Origin: JAUXFS01 sp963772635
Lineage (GTDB): Bacteria > Pseudomonadota > Alphaproteobacteria > Rhodospirillales > Defluviicoccaceae
Direction of reading: 5' to 3'
DNA length: 64,000 bases
NCBI GenBank assembly: GCA_963772635.1
Contig: CAVYYK010000043.1
Location: forward strand, 117,707-181,706
The translations under genes were made by a program, and so were the position numbers. The notes below the pieces were generated by a model. It ran no database searches. It saw only the letters and a list, made by a program, of their open reading frames with translations, and had not been told where the DNA came from. Positions 27,827 to 36,852 of this stretch are shown here, piece by piece. Every line of letters begins with the position of its first letter. The first letter of the stretch is position 1.

Positions 27827-30800
27827 GTGGAGCAACGCTCAAAACGTTGGTCGCATGTGTATCGTGCGACCGTCTTGCTGGCGGCAGCGATGACCCTTGC
27901 GGCACTGGCGTGGGGTTTGAGCGCCGAATTACGCGCCTCGCTAGTTCAAGCCGGGGTTCTATCCCGCTTTGCCAGCAATCTGACGTTCCGGGTGGAAGAG
28001 GGAGCCAATCCATTGGCGCGCTTTCCCCGGTCCGGACCCTACAACGAGCGTTTGGGCTACACGCGTCTACCGTCTTTTATCGCCGCTCTCGAAGCCAAAG
28101 GCTACGTGGTCCAGCGTCAGGCCAGGCTGTCGACCCATCTCGAGCAGTTCTTGGACTACGGCGGCTTTGCCGTGTTCCGGGAAAAGGACCAGGCCGGACT
28201 GGAGATCCGCGACAAGGACGGCGGAACGATCTACGCGGCCCGCCACCCCGACTACGTCTATGCCGACTTCGACGGTATCCCGCCGCTGATCGTGGCGACC
28301 CTGTTGTTTATCGAGAACCGGGAGCTGCTCGACGCCCGTTTTCCGATGAGAAACCCCGCGGTGGAGTGGAACCGTCTTGCCGGCGCCACGTATAGCCTGG
28401 CGTTGGAATCGCTTGGACTTCCGTCAAAGCGCTACGGCGGGAGTACTCTCGCCACTCAAATCGAGAAGTACCGCCACTCGCCGGACGGACTGACCGCCGA
28501 CGTCTTCGAGAAGTTGCGCCAGATTGCCTCGGCGAGTGTCCGCGCCTATTTAGAGGGGCCGGATACAACCGCAGCGCGCCGTGACATCGTCGTCAGCTAT
28601 CTCAACTCGACGCCACTGGCGGGCCGTTCCGGATTCGGCGAGGTCATCGGTCTTGGCGAGGGCCTGTGGGTCTGGTTCGGAACCGCCTTCGAAGAAGCCA
28701 ATCGCGCGCTCGCCAGCGAGTCGCCGGACGCCGTAAGCCCGGAACGACGCGCTGCCATCTACCGTCAGGTCCTGAGCCTGTTGCTTGCGCAACGCAGCCC
28801 CTCCCTTTACCTGCGTCAGAACAAGGACGCTCTGAAAACCTTGACCGACGCCCATCTCCGCCACCTGGCGGCAGCCGGAATCATCGAGCCGACGCTCAGG
28901 GATGCCGCGCTTTCCGCTTCGCTCGCCTTTCGCGTCGATCCGCCTCCCGACGAAGAGCACTCCTTCGTCACGCGCAAGGGCGTCAACGCCTTGCGGGCGG
29001 ACCTTCTCTCGCTCCTGCCGGTAGTTGATCTCTACCATCTGGACCGGCTTGACCTGCGGGTGAGGTCGACCCTCGACTGGGAAACCCAGAAGCGGGTCAC
29101 CGAGGTGCTCCGGAGGCTTTCCGACCCGGCCGTCGCTGCCGAACTGGGATTGACCGGGCACCGTCTCCTCGAGACCAGCGACGCCAGTAAGGTCGTCTAC
29201 AGCATCACCATCTACGAGCGCGGCAACAAGGGGAATTACCTGCGCGTCCAGGCCGACAACCTGGACCAGCCCTTCGATATCAACGACAGCGCAAAAATGG
29301 ACCTCGGCTCGACGGCGAAACTGCGGACCCTCGTGAGCTATCTCGAGATCGTCGCCGAGTTGCACCGGCACTACGCCCATCTCACCCCCGAGGAACTGCG
29401 CGCCGCGGCGGCGGAAGCGGCGGATACGCTGACCACGTGGGTGGCGTCGTATCTGGCCGGGACATCCGACAGGAGCCTGCAGGCGCTGATGGATGCCGCC
29501 ATGCAGCGCCGCTATTCGGCTAATCCCGATCAGACTTTCTTCACCGGTCGTGGCCTGCATCACTTCGCCAATTTCGACCGCAAAGACAACGACAAGGTGC
29601 TGACGGTAAGCGAGGCGTTTCGCCACTCGGTCAACCTGGTGTTCATTCGGATGATGCGCGACATCATCGCCTACTACGTAGCCGAGGGCCCGGTGTCGCC
29701 GCGAGTGCTGCTGGCCGACGCCAAAGATCCGGCTCGACGGCCCTACCTGGAACGTTTCGCCGACCGGGAAGGCACCGAGTTCCTCACCCGCTTCTACCGG
29801 CTTTATCGGAACAAGTCGGCGGATGATGCCTTGTCACTGCTCGCCAGCCGGGTCCGCCCCGTGCCGGAGAGGCTGGCGGTCGTGTTCCGGTCGGTGAGAG
29901 CCGAATCGGCGCCCTCCGAGTTGGCGACGTTTCTGGCTCGGTGGCTTCCGCAAGGCGCGCCGGGGGCGGCCGCGGTCGCCGGACTCTACGAACACTTCGG
30001 GCCGGACCGCTTGTCGCTGGCCGATCGCGCCTATCTGGCCCGGATCCATCCCCTGGAGATATGGCTGGTCGAATATCTGCAACGAAATCAGAAAGCCAGC
30101 TTTAGAGAGATCGTCGAGGCCGGCGCGGATGCCCGCCAGCAGGCCTACGCCTGGCTGTTTCGCTCATCGCGGAAGCGGGCCGTAGACAGGCGCATCTCTA
30201 TGGTTCTCGAAGAGGAGGCGTTCGATCGCCTCCACCGGCAGTGGCAGAGGCTCGGCTATCCGTTTCCGACCCTCGTGCCATCCTACGCGACCGCAATCGG
30301 TAGTTCGGCCGACAGGCCGCGGGCGCTCGCCGAGTTGATGAGCGTCATCGTCAACGACGGTGTCCGTCTGCCGACCGTGAAGGAGGAAGAGCTCGACTTC
30401 GCAGAAGGTACGCCCTACGAGACCGACTTGGTCCTCCGCCCGGCCGCAGGCGAGCAACTGCTGGCGCCGGAGTTGACCGCGACACTGCGAAAGGCATTGG
30501 AAGACGTGGTCGCCGAGGGCACCGCCCGCCGCCTCAAAGGAGTTTTCGTGGACAACGACGGAAACCCCCTCCGCGTCGGCGGAAAGACCGGCACCGGTGA
30601 CGACCTCGCCGACTCGGTGCCCGGCGGCCATCAGGAGGTGAGCCGCAGCGCCGCCTTCGTCTTCTTGATCGGCGATCGGTTTTTCGGCACCGTCACCGCC
30701 CATGTCGCCGATCCGGGCGTGGGCCGCTTCAAGTTCACCAGCGCGCTACCCGTCCAATTGCTGAAGTCGTTGGCGCCCGCTCTCCAGCCGCTCATCACCA

Positions 30801-30856
30801 GCCCGCCGGAAAATCGCGAGAAGTCGGTACCGCTCGTCGCCTCCGGCGCCCGCTAG
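27827..30856 (+). CDS. Class A penicillin-binding protein (GT51 transglycosylase plus transpeptidase), divergent
   Basis: GTG 27827 is preceded by GAGGTAAG. The 1009-residue protein has one N-terminal membrane helix, then a GT51-like domain: catalytic Glu163 in FIENRELLD, and SKRYGGSTLATQIEKYRHS in place of the usual GGSTITQQLAKN. The transpeptidase domain has Ser495-Thr-Ala-Lys (DLGSTAKLRT), Ser601-Val-Asn603 and Lys920-Thr-Gly-Thr (GGKTGTGDD). A long, poorly conserved region of ~300 residues separates the SxN and KTG motifs. It would build and cross-link peptidoglycan. The unusual length and altered motifs mark a specialised subtype. It stands among surface-modification genes. Confidence 0.85.
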   Translation: MEQRSKRWSHVYRATVLLAAAMTLAALAWGLSAELRASLVQAGVLSRFASNLTFRVEEGANPLARFPRSGPYNERLGYTRLPSFIAALEAKGYVVQRQARLSTHLEQFLDYGGFAVFREKDQAGLEIRDKDGGTIYAARHPDYVYADFDGIPPLIVATLLFIENRELLDARFPMRNPAVEWNRLAGATYSLALESLGLPSKRYGGSTLATQIEKYRHSPDGLTADVFEKLRQIASASVRAYLEGPDTTAARRDIVVSYLNSTPLAGRSGFGEVIGLGEGLWVWFGTAFEEANRALASESPDAVSPERRAAIYRQVLSLLLAQRSPSLYLRQNKDALKTLTDAHLRHLAAAGIIEPTLRDAALSASLAFRVDPPPDEEHSFVTRKGVNALRADLLSLLPVVDLYHLDRLDLRVRSTLDWETQKRVTEVLRRLSDPAVAAELGLTGHRLLETSDASKVVYSITIYERGNKGNYLRVQADNLDQPFDINDSAKMDLGSTAKLRTLVSYLEIVAELHRHYAHLTPEELRAAAAEAADTLTTWVASYLAGTSDRSLQALMDAAMQRRYSANPDQTFFTGRGLHHFANFDRKDNDKVLTVSEAFRHSVNLVFIRMMRDIIAYYVAEGPVSPRVLLADAKDPARRPYLERFADREGTEFLTRFYRLYRNKSADDALSLLASRVRPVPERLAVVFRSVRAESAPSELATFLARWLPQGAPGAAAVAGLYEHFGPDRLSLADRAYLARIHPLEIWLVEYLQRNQKASFREIVEAGADARQQAYAWLFRSSRKRAVDRRISMVLEEEAFDRLHRQWQRLGYPFPTLVPSYATAIGSSADRPRALAELMSVIVNDGVRLPTVKEEELDFAEGTPYETDLVLRPAAGEQLLAPELTATLRKALEDVVAEGTARRLKGVFVDNDGNPLRVGGKTGTGDDLADSVPGGHQEVSRSAAFVFLIGDRFFGTVTAHVADPGVGRFKFTSALPVQLLKSLAPALQPLITSPPENREKSVPLVASGAR

Positions 30857-30879
30857 CCTCCTTGTCTTCGGCCACCTCT

Positions 30880-31866
30880 TCAGGCCCCGGCGGCTTGGAC
30901 CGGTTTTGCGACATCGGGGACATGGCCGTCGGCTTGGTATTCGAAGATCGGGGATAGCAATTCGCGAACGAACCGATCGATTTCCGTGATCTGATCGTCG
31001 TCGAAGTAGTCCCGGTATCCACCGACCTTGGCGCGACGGACCTTGAACGAATCGGGGTTTTTTCTGTCGCCGGGGACGAGTTGCCGACCGCTCGAAGCGA
31101 ACGCCTCTCTTTCCTCCAGCTTCTTCATGTTTTCATAAGCAGCGAAGGCGACGGCTTCCTTGACCTGCGCCTCGGAACCGGGAGTTCCGAGAAAGTCGAC
31201 GGCTTTTTTGAGCACGCCCTCCGGATCGGTGCGCATGTCCTCATAGCGAATGACCAGAATGTCGCGTATTCGGGGGATTTCCCTTGCCCATCCATTCAAG
31301 AAATCGACGATACGGCGAAGACCGGCATCCCGATTCATGACGAATTCGAACACGGAAACGTCCTCACCATGCGCCGGATAGTCGTTGAGGAACTTTTTCG
31401 CTGTACGCATCCTGAACTTCCATTGGAAGTATTGGGAAACGGCAACATCTCTTGGGTCCCGAACCAATAAAATTACTTTCTTGTCATAGAAATCTTCCTT
31501 GGAGTCCCAATTTTTTGTGTAGTCCCTGACATAGTTCCCATGCGTAAACAAAATGCTCGGGATGCTAGGATTTTCCGCATGCAAATTGTCGAATTCCAAA
31601 AAGTGCTTTTCGGAGAGGCCATACCTAATCTGATAATAACGTGAAAGCATAAGTCGAAACCATGTTCGGCCACTTTTCCCCCAAGAAACGACCGCGCAAT
31701 CAGCCGATTGCAGTTTTCGAAATTCTTCTCGCCCCCTGAGCCACCTCTCTATTTTTTTTGTTCTATCTTTTTGTAAGAAAAACAGAGCGTAAGGCACGAC
31801 AAGCGGAATAATTTCTGAAAATCTACGTGGCACGGTTTCCAACCTTTGCGCGGTGCTCCAAAGCAC
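30880..31866 (-). CDS. Sulfotransferase (PAPS-dependent)
   Basis: A 328-residue paralogue of the gene at 25309-26256. The 5'-phosphosulfate loop is VVSWGKSGRTWFRLMLSRYY, the 3'-phosphate site LLVRDPRDVAVSQYFQW, and the C-terminus has FKVRRAKVGGYRDYFDDDQ. The start is GTG 31866. The 5' half (about 31400-31866) is clearly lower in GC than the 3' half, suggesting recent transfer or recombination between copies. It converges with the penicillin-binding protein gene (23 bp apart) and diverges from the 2OG oxygenase. Confidence 0.87.
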   Translation of the reverse strand: MLWSTAQRLETVPRRFSEIIPLVVPYALFFLQKDRTKKIERWLRGREEFRKLQSADCAVVSWGKSGRTWFRLMLSRYYQIRYGLSEKHFLEFDNLHAENPSIPSILFTHGNYVRDYTKNWDSKEDFYDKKVILLVRDPRDVAVSQYFQWKFRMRTAKKFLNDYPAHGEDVSVFEFVMNRDAGLRRIVDFLNGWAREIPRIRDILVIRYEDMRTDPEGVLKKAVDFLGTPGSEAQVKEAVAFAAYENMKKLEEREAFASSGRQLVPGDRKNPDSFKVRRAKVGGYRDYFDDDQITEIDRFVRELLSPIFEYQADGHVPDVAKPVQAAGA

Positions 31867-32062
31867 ACCATATCCCTAACTACATCATTTCCGGAGTGGC
31901 CAAAAGGCCACAATACCTCGAAAAAGTGCCAGCTTTCTTGGGGCGCATACGGAAATGGCCTTATACGCCGAGCACTGCGCGCTTATACCATGAGGACTGG
32001 ACCAGTCCAATGGGACGGCGTACGATGCGCCCCGTCTCGGGTGACGATGTACCGCACGTTGG

Positions 32063-32770
32063 TTGGTGTGTTGTTCTGAAAGTGTGATCAGGAGCCCGAA
32101 AGGGAAGACATTGCTCAACGCTGCTTTGGTGGCCGAATTCGGTCATTCACTCTTTGATTTTGCCGCATTGGATTCGGCAACCCTTGAGAGTGAGCCTTTC
32201 GACTTCGTTATCGTGCCCAATTTTTTGCCGACAAGTGCGCTTGCGGCCGCCAATCGGGACTTTCCGCTGATCAAGGGTCCGGCGAATTTCCCGCCCGAGC
32301 AGCTGAAATACGGACCGGGATTCGGACAGCTTCTGGATGCGCTTGATAGCGATGAGTTCTCGGAGAGGCTCGGGGCGAAATTCGGGTTGGAGCTGATCGG
32401 ACAGCCGACGACGATCACCGTTCGCAAGTTCTGCGAGGTCAGCGACGGCAACATTCACACCGATCATCGGAGCAAGATCATTACCGCATTGCTCTATTTC
32501 AATACCGAATGGGACCACGAAGGCGGAAAGCTTCGGATGCTCCGGTCAAAAAAGGACATCGAGGACTACGTTGCCGAGATACCGCCTCTGGGTGGCACTT
32601 TGCTGGCCTTCCGGCGGACGGACCACTCCTTCCATGGGCACAAAGGGTTCGTCGGCGAGCGCCGTATGTTGCAGATGAACTGGCTCAAACCGGGCAAAAA
32701 GGCGCAGTACCGTCAGAAATTCGACCGGCTTTCCACCCACCTGATGAAACGGTTGTCCAGGCTCGGCTGA
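32063..32770 (+). CDS. 2OG-Fe(II) oxygenase family protein
   Basis: The iron-binding motif His-X-Asp appears in DGNIHTDHRSKIITALLYFN and the distal His in RTDHSFHGHKGF, with an arginine-rich stretch (GERRMLQMNWLK) for 2-oxoglutarate. This matches prolyl-hydroxylase-like 2OG-Fe(II) oxygenases of about 220 residues. The start is uncertain: TTG 32063, GTG 32084 or TTG 32111 (AGGGAAG just upstream) all fit. Such enzymes in polysaccharide loci can hydroxylate or modify sugars or peptides. It uses O2, unlike the ring-reduction pathway nearby. Substrate unknown. Confidence 0.8.
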   Translation: MVCCSESVIRSPKGKTLLNAALVAEFGHSLFDFAALDSATLESEPFDFVIVPNFLPTSALAAANRDFPLIKGPANFPPEQLKYGPGFGQLLDALDSDEFSERLGAKFGLELIGQPTTITVRKFCEVSDGNIHTDHRSKIITALLYFNTEWDHEGGKLRMLRSKKDIEDYVAEIPPLGGTLLAFRRTDHSFHGHKGFVGERRMLQMNWLKPGKKAQYRQKFDRLSTHLMKRLSRLG

Positions 32771-33073
32771 TTCGCAGCATTTCGAAATGACGCGTTGGTT
32801 CCGGGGCCGTCGTCGGGATGAGACGCGGTGGTTACCCCCAGCCATTCCGTCGACGCTCTTGAATAGCCTCCGCTCAACGGTCGTCATGATATCGCGAAGT
32901 CCTGGGCTGTCCTTGTCAAATCTAGCGGTGAACATTGGGAGAGTATCACAGAACTCTATAGGTTCACTTCGGTCGCAGAACTCATTTCCGGCAGGCTCGC
33001 GTGATGTACAATCCAGGAGCCGATTTGCACAAGTTGCATGGACGAGATCAGCTGTATCGGAAGCGCAAATAAC
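32771..33073. other. Intergenic stretch before galE; nothing recognised
   Basis: About 300 bases between the oxygenase and galE. No open frame with family features, hairpin of note or RNA gene was seen. The frame of galE can be extended upstream to 33038, but the conserved protein starts at 33074. Confidence 0.4.
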
Positions 33074-34060
33074 ATGACCGTCGGAAATTGCGTTCTTGTC
33101 ACCGGTGGGGCCGGCTATATCGGCAGCCACGCCGTCTTGGCGCTGCACGATGCGAACATACCGGTCGTCGTGTTGGACAATCTGTCCACCGGGAGACGCG
33201 CTGCCGTTCCGGAGGGTGCGATCTTCATCGATGCGGATCTGGCCGAGACGCACCGGGTGCGGGAAGTGATCGGGGACTGCCGGGTGGACGCGGTGATGCA
33301 TTTCGCCGGCAGCATCGTGGTTCCCGAGTTGATGGAGAAACCGCTCGCGTACTATCGTAACAACACGGTCAACAGTCACGCTCTCATCGAGAGTTGCATC
33401 GCGTTGGGCGTGCCGCGCTTCATCTTCTCATCGACGGCGGCGGTCTACGGTCAGCCGGAGCGCATTCCGGCGCTCGAGGAGACTCCGACCCGGCCGATCA
33501 ACCCGTACGGCACCTCGAAGCTGATGACCGAATGGATGTTGCGCGATGCCGCCGCAGCCAACGCCGGTTTCAATTACGTGGCCTTGCGGTATTTCAACGT
33601 TGCCGGCGCCGATCCCGTCGGCCGTACCGGGCAATCGACACCGGAAGCCACTCACCTCATCAAAGTCGCCTGCCAGGCTGCGTTGGGCCAGCGCGACTCG
33701 CTGGCGGTTTTTGGCGACGACTACGACACCGCCGATGGGACCTGCGTTCGCGATTACATTCATGTGACCGACCTCGCCGACGCTCATATGAAGGCTCTGG
33801 AGTATCTCCACACGGCCGGCAACAGTCTCGTTCTCAACTGCGGCTATGGTCACGGCTATTCCGTGAGGGAAGTGATCGCCGCGGTGGAACGGGTCGTCGG
33901 CCACCCGTTCCCGTTGCGTCAAGCACCGCGGAGGGCGGGTGATCCTCCCGCGTTGGTGGCCGGTACCAAACGGATCCGCGAGATCCTGAAATGGAACCCA
34001 CGCCACGACGACCTGGACTTCATCGTCAGCACCGCGTTGGCATGGGAACGAACACTGTGA
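33074..34060 (+). CDS. galE: UDP-glucose 4-epimerase
   Basis: A 328-residue extended SDR. The NAD-binding motif is VTGGAGYIGSHA, followed by VVVLDNLSTG, the catalytic serine region FIFSSTAAVYG and the YGTSK tyrosine/lysine motif. ALRYFNVAGADP and CVRDYIHVTDLADAH are typical of GalE. It interconverts UDP-glucose and UDP-galactose in the cytoplasm and supplies sugars for surface polysaccharide. ATG 33074 directly begins the conserved sequence; ATG 33038 would add 12 residues. It closes the surface-polymer region that begins with the sulfotransferases. Confidence 0.92.
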   Translation: MTVGNCVLVTGGAGYIGSHAVLALHDANIPVVVLDNLSTGRRAAVPEGAIFIDADLAETHRVREVIGDCRVDAVMHFAGSIVVPELMEKPLAYYRNNTVNSHALIESCIALGVPRFIFSSTAAVYGQPERIPALEETPTRPINPYGTSKLMTEWMLRDAAAANAGFNYVALRYFNVAGADPVGRTGQSTPEATHLIKVACQAALGQRDSLAVFGDDYDTADGTCVRDYIHVTDLADAHMKALEYLHTAGNSLVLNCGYGHGYSVREVIAAVERVVGHPFPLRQAPRRAGDPPALVAGTKRIREILKWNPRHDDLDFIVSTALAWERTL

Positions 34061-34114
34061 GGGCAGCTATGTCCAGAATGCTTAGAAAACTGGTTTGACC
34101 ATGTTGCCGGACTC

Positions 34115-34594
34115 TCAAACCCTGGGAGCGAGCGGGAAGCCGAGGGTGTCCAGTTCGGCGCGCACCATCCCGACCAGGTCGTCGATCTTGGCGGCGATGG
34201 TCGGGGACAGCTCAAGGCCGAGGTCGAGGGCGGCGGGGACGATGCCGATCAGGGTGATGCCGGCCGGCTCGGCCTCGAGAAGCCGGAGGGCGGCGAGCAC
34301 GTCGGAGAGGCCGAGCTGGTGGGGCGAGATTTTCGATCGGAAGAACACCGGGACCGCCTCGCCGGTCAGCCGGAGCACCGTCGTCGGCGGCTCGCCGGTG
34401 TTGACCGCGTCGATAACGATCAGGTGGTCGCGGTTGGCGATCATGTCGAGCATGTCCATGCCGGAAGTGCCGCCGTCGACCACGTCGACGCCGTCGGGGA
34501 TCCGGTAACGCTCCTGCAGCGCCTCGACGACGCGGACGCCGACGCCTTCGTCGGAGAGCAGGATGTTGCCAAGCCCAAGGACGAGGATGGTCAT
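34115..34594 (-). CDS. hybD: Hydrogenase maturation protease (HybD/HyaD family)
   Basis: A 159-residue protein with the peptidase M52 pattern: ILVLGLGNILLSDEGVGVRVVEAL, VVDGGTSGMDMLDMI and KISPHQLGLSDVLAALRL. The acidic residue in SDEGVG, the Asp of VVDGGT and the His of SPHQ are the nickel-sensing residues of this family. It clips the C-terminal tail from the large subunit after nickel insertion. Its gene is the last of the hyb operon, downstream of hybC. ATG 34594 was preferred over the in-frame TTG two codons earlier. Confidence 0.9.
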   Translation of the reverse strand: MTILVLGLGNILLSDEGVGVRVVEALQERYRIPDGVDVVDGGTSGMDMLDMIANRDHLIVIDAVNTGEPPTTVLRLTGEAVPVFFRSKISPHQLGLSDVLAALRLLEAEPAGITLIGIVPAALDLGLELSPTIAAKIDDLVGMVRAELDTLGFPLAPRV

Positions 34595-34620
34595 CGGCAA
34601 CCTTTCGACGTGGAGCGATA

Positions 34621-34658
34621 CCAGTAAGTCGATGAGGTGATCCTCATCGGCTTACTGG
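34621..34658. repeat. 17-bp hairpin between hybC and hybD
   Basis: Arms 34621-34637 (CCAGTAAGTCGATGAGG) and 34642-34658 are complementary over 17 bp with a single G-U-compatible mismatch and a TGAT loop. The hairpin lies 27 bp upstream of the hybD start and has no T-run. It may stabilise the hybC 3' end or limit readthrough so that the protease is made in smaller amount. It abuts the 75-bp repeat that follows. Confidence 0.7.
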
Positions 34659-34731
34659 CAAGCGCAAGTGCGCGCCCGCAGCGCAGCGAGGATAGCCAAG
34701 CGGACGGACGTCCGCGCCCGGCGACTGAGGG
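34657..34731 (+). repeat. 75-bp structured repeat, copy 1
   Basis: This stretch matches 44434-44508 at 69 of 75 positions with no gaps. It contains GCGCAAGTGCGC and a small hairpin CGGAC-GGAC-GTCCG; in copy 2 the hairpin reads GGGAC-GGAT-GTCCC, so both sides of one base pair changed together. Copy-specific inverted flanks (CTTACTGGCAAG at 34651 and CTTGCCGGTAAG at 34756-34767) enclose it. Both copies lie just 3' of a minus-strand gene, here hybC. An RNA-level or palindromic-element role is likely. Confidence 0.75.
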
Positions 34732-34841
34732 AGTTGAGGCGAGACCAGTCATGGGCTTGCCGGTAAGGGAGTTCAGACGTGGCGGGCGGCGGCCGCCGCC
34801 GAGCCGGAGGCCGGAGGGGGCGCCGCCCGCCTTCCCCTGCG

Positions 34842-36537
34842 TCAGAGTGCCTTGACCCGGACGATCTCGCGCCTGTCGGTATCCACCATGTGGATCGCGC
34901 AGGCGAGGCACGGGTCGAAGGAATGGACCGTACGAAGGACCTCCAGAGGCCGTTCGGGGTCGGCGACCGGGTTGCCGACCAGCGAGGCCTCGTAGGGGCC
35001 CATCGCGTCGTTCTCGTCGCGCGGGCCGGCGTTCCAGGTGCTCGGCACCACCGCCTGGTAGTTGGCGATCTTGCCGTCCTTGATCACCGCCCAGTGGGAC
35101 AGCACGCCGCGCGGCGCCTCGTGAACAGCCGAAGCCGCGGATCTCGCCCTTGGGAAACAGCGGCCGGTTGTAGGTGTCGAAGTCGCCCTTGCCGATGTTC
35201 TCGATCAGCAGGTTCCATTGCTGATCGAGGGTCTCGTAGAGGACGGCGCAGCGGACCGCCCGGGCCGCATGGCGGCCGATGGTCGAGTGCAGGGCCGAGA
35301 GCGGAATTTCGCTGCCGAGGACCGCGGTGACGATCCCGAGCAGCTTCTCCAGGTTGCGCTTGGTCGGTTCGTGGCCGGCGGCGACCATCGCCAGCACGTT
35401 GGACAGCGGGCCGACCTGGGCGCGTTTGTCGTAGAAGGTCGGGGCCTTGACCCACGAGTACTTGCCGTCGTCCTGGAAGTCGGTGTACTCGGGGTTGGTC
35501 TCGCCGTCGTAGGGATGCAGGGCGCTGCTGCCCTTGTACCAGGCGTGCTTGGCGCTTTCCTTGACCCCGTCCTCGAAGTACTTGTCCTGATAGTTGGTGA
35601 TCGGCTTGAAGGTGCCGATATCGCCGTTGTCGATATAGCCGCCGGGCAGCGCGAACTGGGTGCTCTTGGTGTCCAGCGGCATGTCGGGCACCGACAGATA
35701 GTTGGTGACGCCGGCGCCATAGGCGGTCCAGTCGGCGTAGAGCGCGCCGATGGCGGCGACGTCGACGAGATAGACCTGGTTGACGAAGGCGCCGAGCTGG
35801 TCGATCGCCGTCTTGATCTTGTAGAGGCGCTCGAGGGTCAGCGTCGATTGGCTGTCCGGATTGATCGGGTTGGAGACGCCGCCGACCGCCAGGTTCTGGA
35901 TATGCGGCGTTTTCGAGCCGAGCACGCCGACGATCTGGTTGGCCAGGCGCTGATAGTCGAGCGCCTGCATGTAGTGGACGGCGGCCAGCAAGTTGACCTC
36001 CGGCGGCAGCTTCATCGCCGGATGGCCCCAGTAGCCGCTGCCGAACACGCCGAGCTGGCCGGAGCCGACGAACGCCTTCAGCTTCTCCTGGACCTTGGTG
36101 AATTCCTGGACGCTGTTGCCGGGCCAGTCCGACAGGCTCTGCGCCAGCTTCGCCGCCGCCTCGGGATCGGCCGACAGCGCCGAGACAATGTCCACCCAGT
36201 CCAGCGCCGACAGCTGGTAGAAGTGGACAATGTGGTCGTGGATGCCGTGGGCGGCGACGATCATGTTGCGGATGTACTGGGCGTTGAGCGGCACCTCGAG
36301 GGAGAGGGCGTTCTCGATCGCCCGGACCGACACGATCGCATGCACCGTGGTGCAGACGCCGCAGATACGCTGGGTGTAGATCCAGGCGTCGCGGGGATCG
36401 CGGCCCTGGAGGATGGTTTCGATCCCGCGCCACATCTGGCCTGACGACCACGAGTTGGCGATCTTGCCGTCTTCGACCTCGCAGTCGATGCGGAGGTGGC
36501 CCTCGATACGGGTTATGGGATCAACGGTAATGCGCAT
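34842..36537 (-). CDS. hybC: [NiFe] hydrogenase large subunit, Hyb type (one frameshift)
   Basis: The protein opens with MRITVDPITRIEGHLRIDCE. Nickel ligands are Cys59/Cys62 (RICGVCTTVH) and the C-terminal DPCLACAIH. The 15 residues after that His (MVDTDRREIVRVKAL) are the tail removed by the HybD protease. The frame changes once near 35120 (KGEIRGFG / HEAPRGVLSHWAVI), probably a sequence error, since both sides are well conserved. With HybO it oxidises H2 in the periplasm and feeds electrons through HybA/HybB to quinone. Gene order hybO-A-B-C-D matches the group 1c type. A palindromic element separates it from hybB. Confidence 0.9.
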
Positions 36538-36581
36538 AGGACGGTCTCCCGGTTTTTATCGTTCGGTCTTGAGAGTTAACT

Positions 36582-36827
36582 CGTAATGTATTGTGTGTTT
36601 TCAAAGCCTTGTGTTCGTGTCTCCGGCAGGAGAGATGGCCGCCGTGATGCTGGAGCATCACAAGGGCGGCTCGACGCACCGGGGCGCGAACACAAGGCTC
36701 CCGAAGGGCGAGCTGTAAGGGCGCCCCTGCGGCGTCAACGCCCCTCGACGATGCTCCAGCATCGCCTTCGGCGCGTTTCCTGGCGAGGGCTCCCTTACAA
36801 CTCGTTGAAAATACACAATACATTACG
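36582..36827 (+). repeat. Palindromic element 2 (three-way-junction type), inside the hyb operon
   Basis: The outer inverted repeat is 36582-36603 with 36806-36827 (21 of 22 bp). Hairpin A has arms 36605-36617 and 36687-36699 (13 bp perfect) and a tip region 36642-36664 identical over 23 bp to element 1. Hairpin B has arms 36710-36726 and 36787-36803 (15 of 17 bp), tipped by GACGATGCTCCAGCATCGCC (36747-36766). The outer arms bear no similarity to those of elements 1 or 3. It fills the gap between hybB and hybC, so it is transcribed within the hydrogenase message and may shape its processing. Confidence 0.85.
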
Positions 36828-36852
36828 GGTCAGACTCTGAGGTGCCGTGTTT

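Noticed and set aside
34842..36537. Loss-of-function hydrogenase pseudogene
   Set aside because: The single frameshift near 35120 is one of many similar breaks in the window; both metal-binding ends and the cleavable tail are intact.
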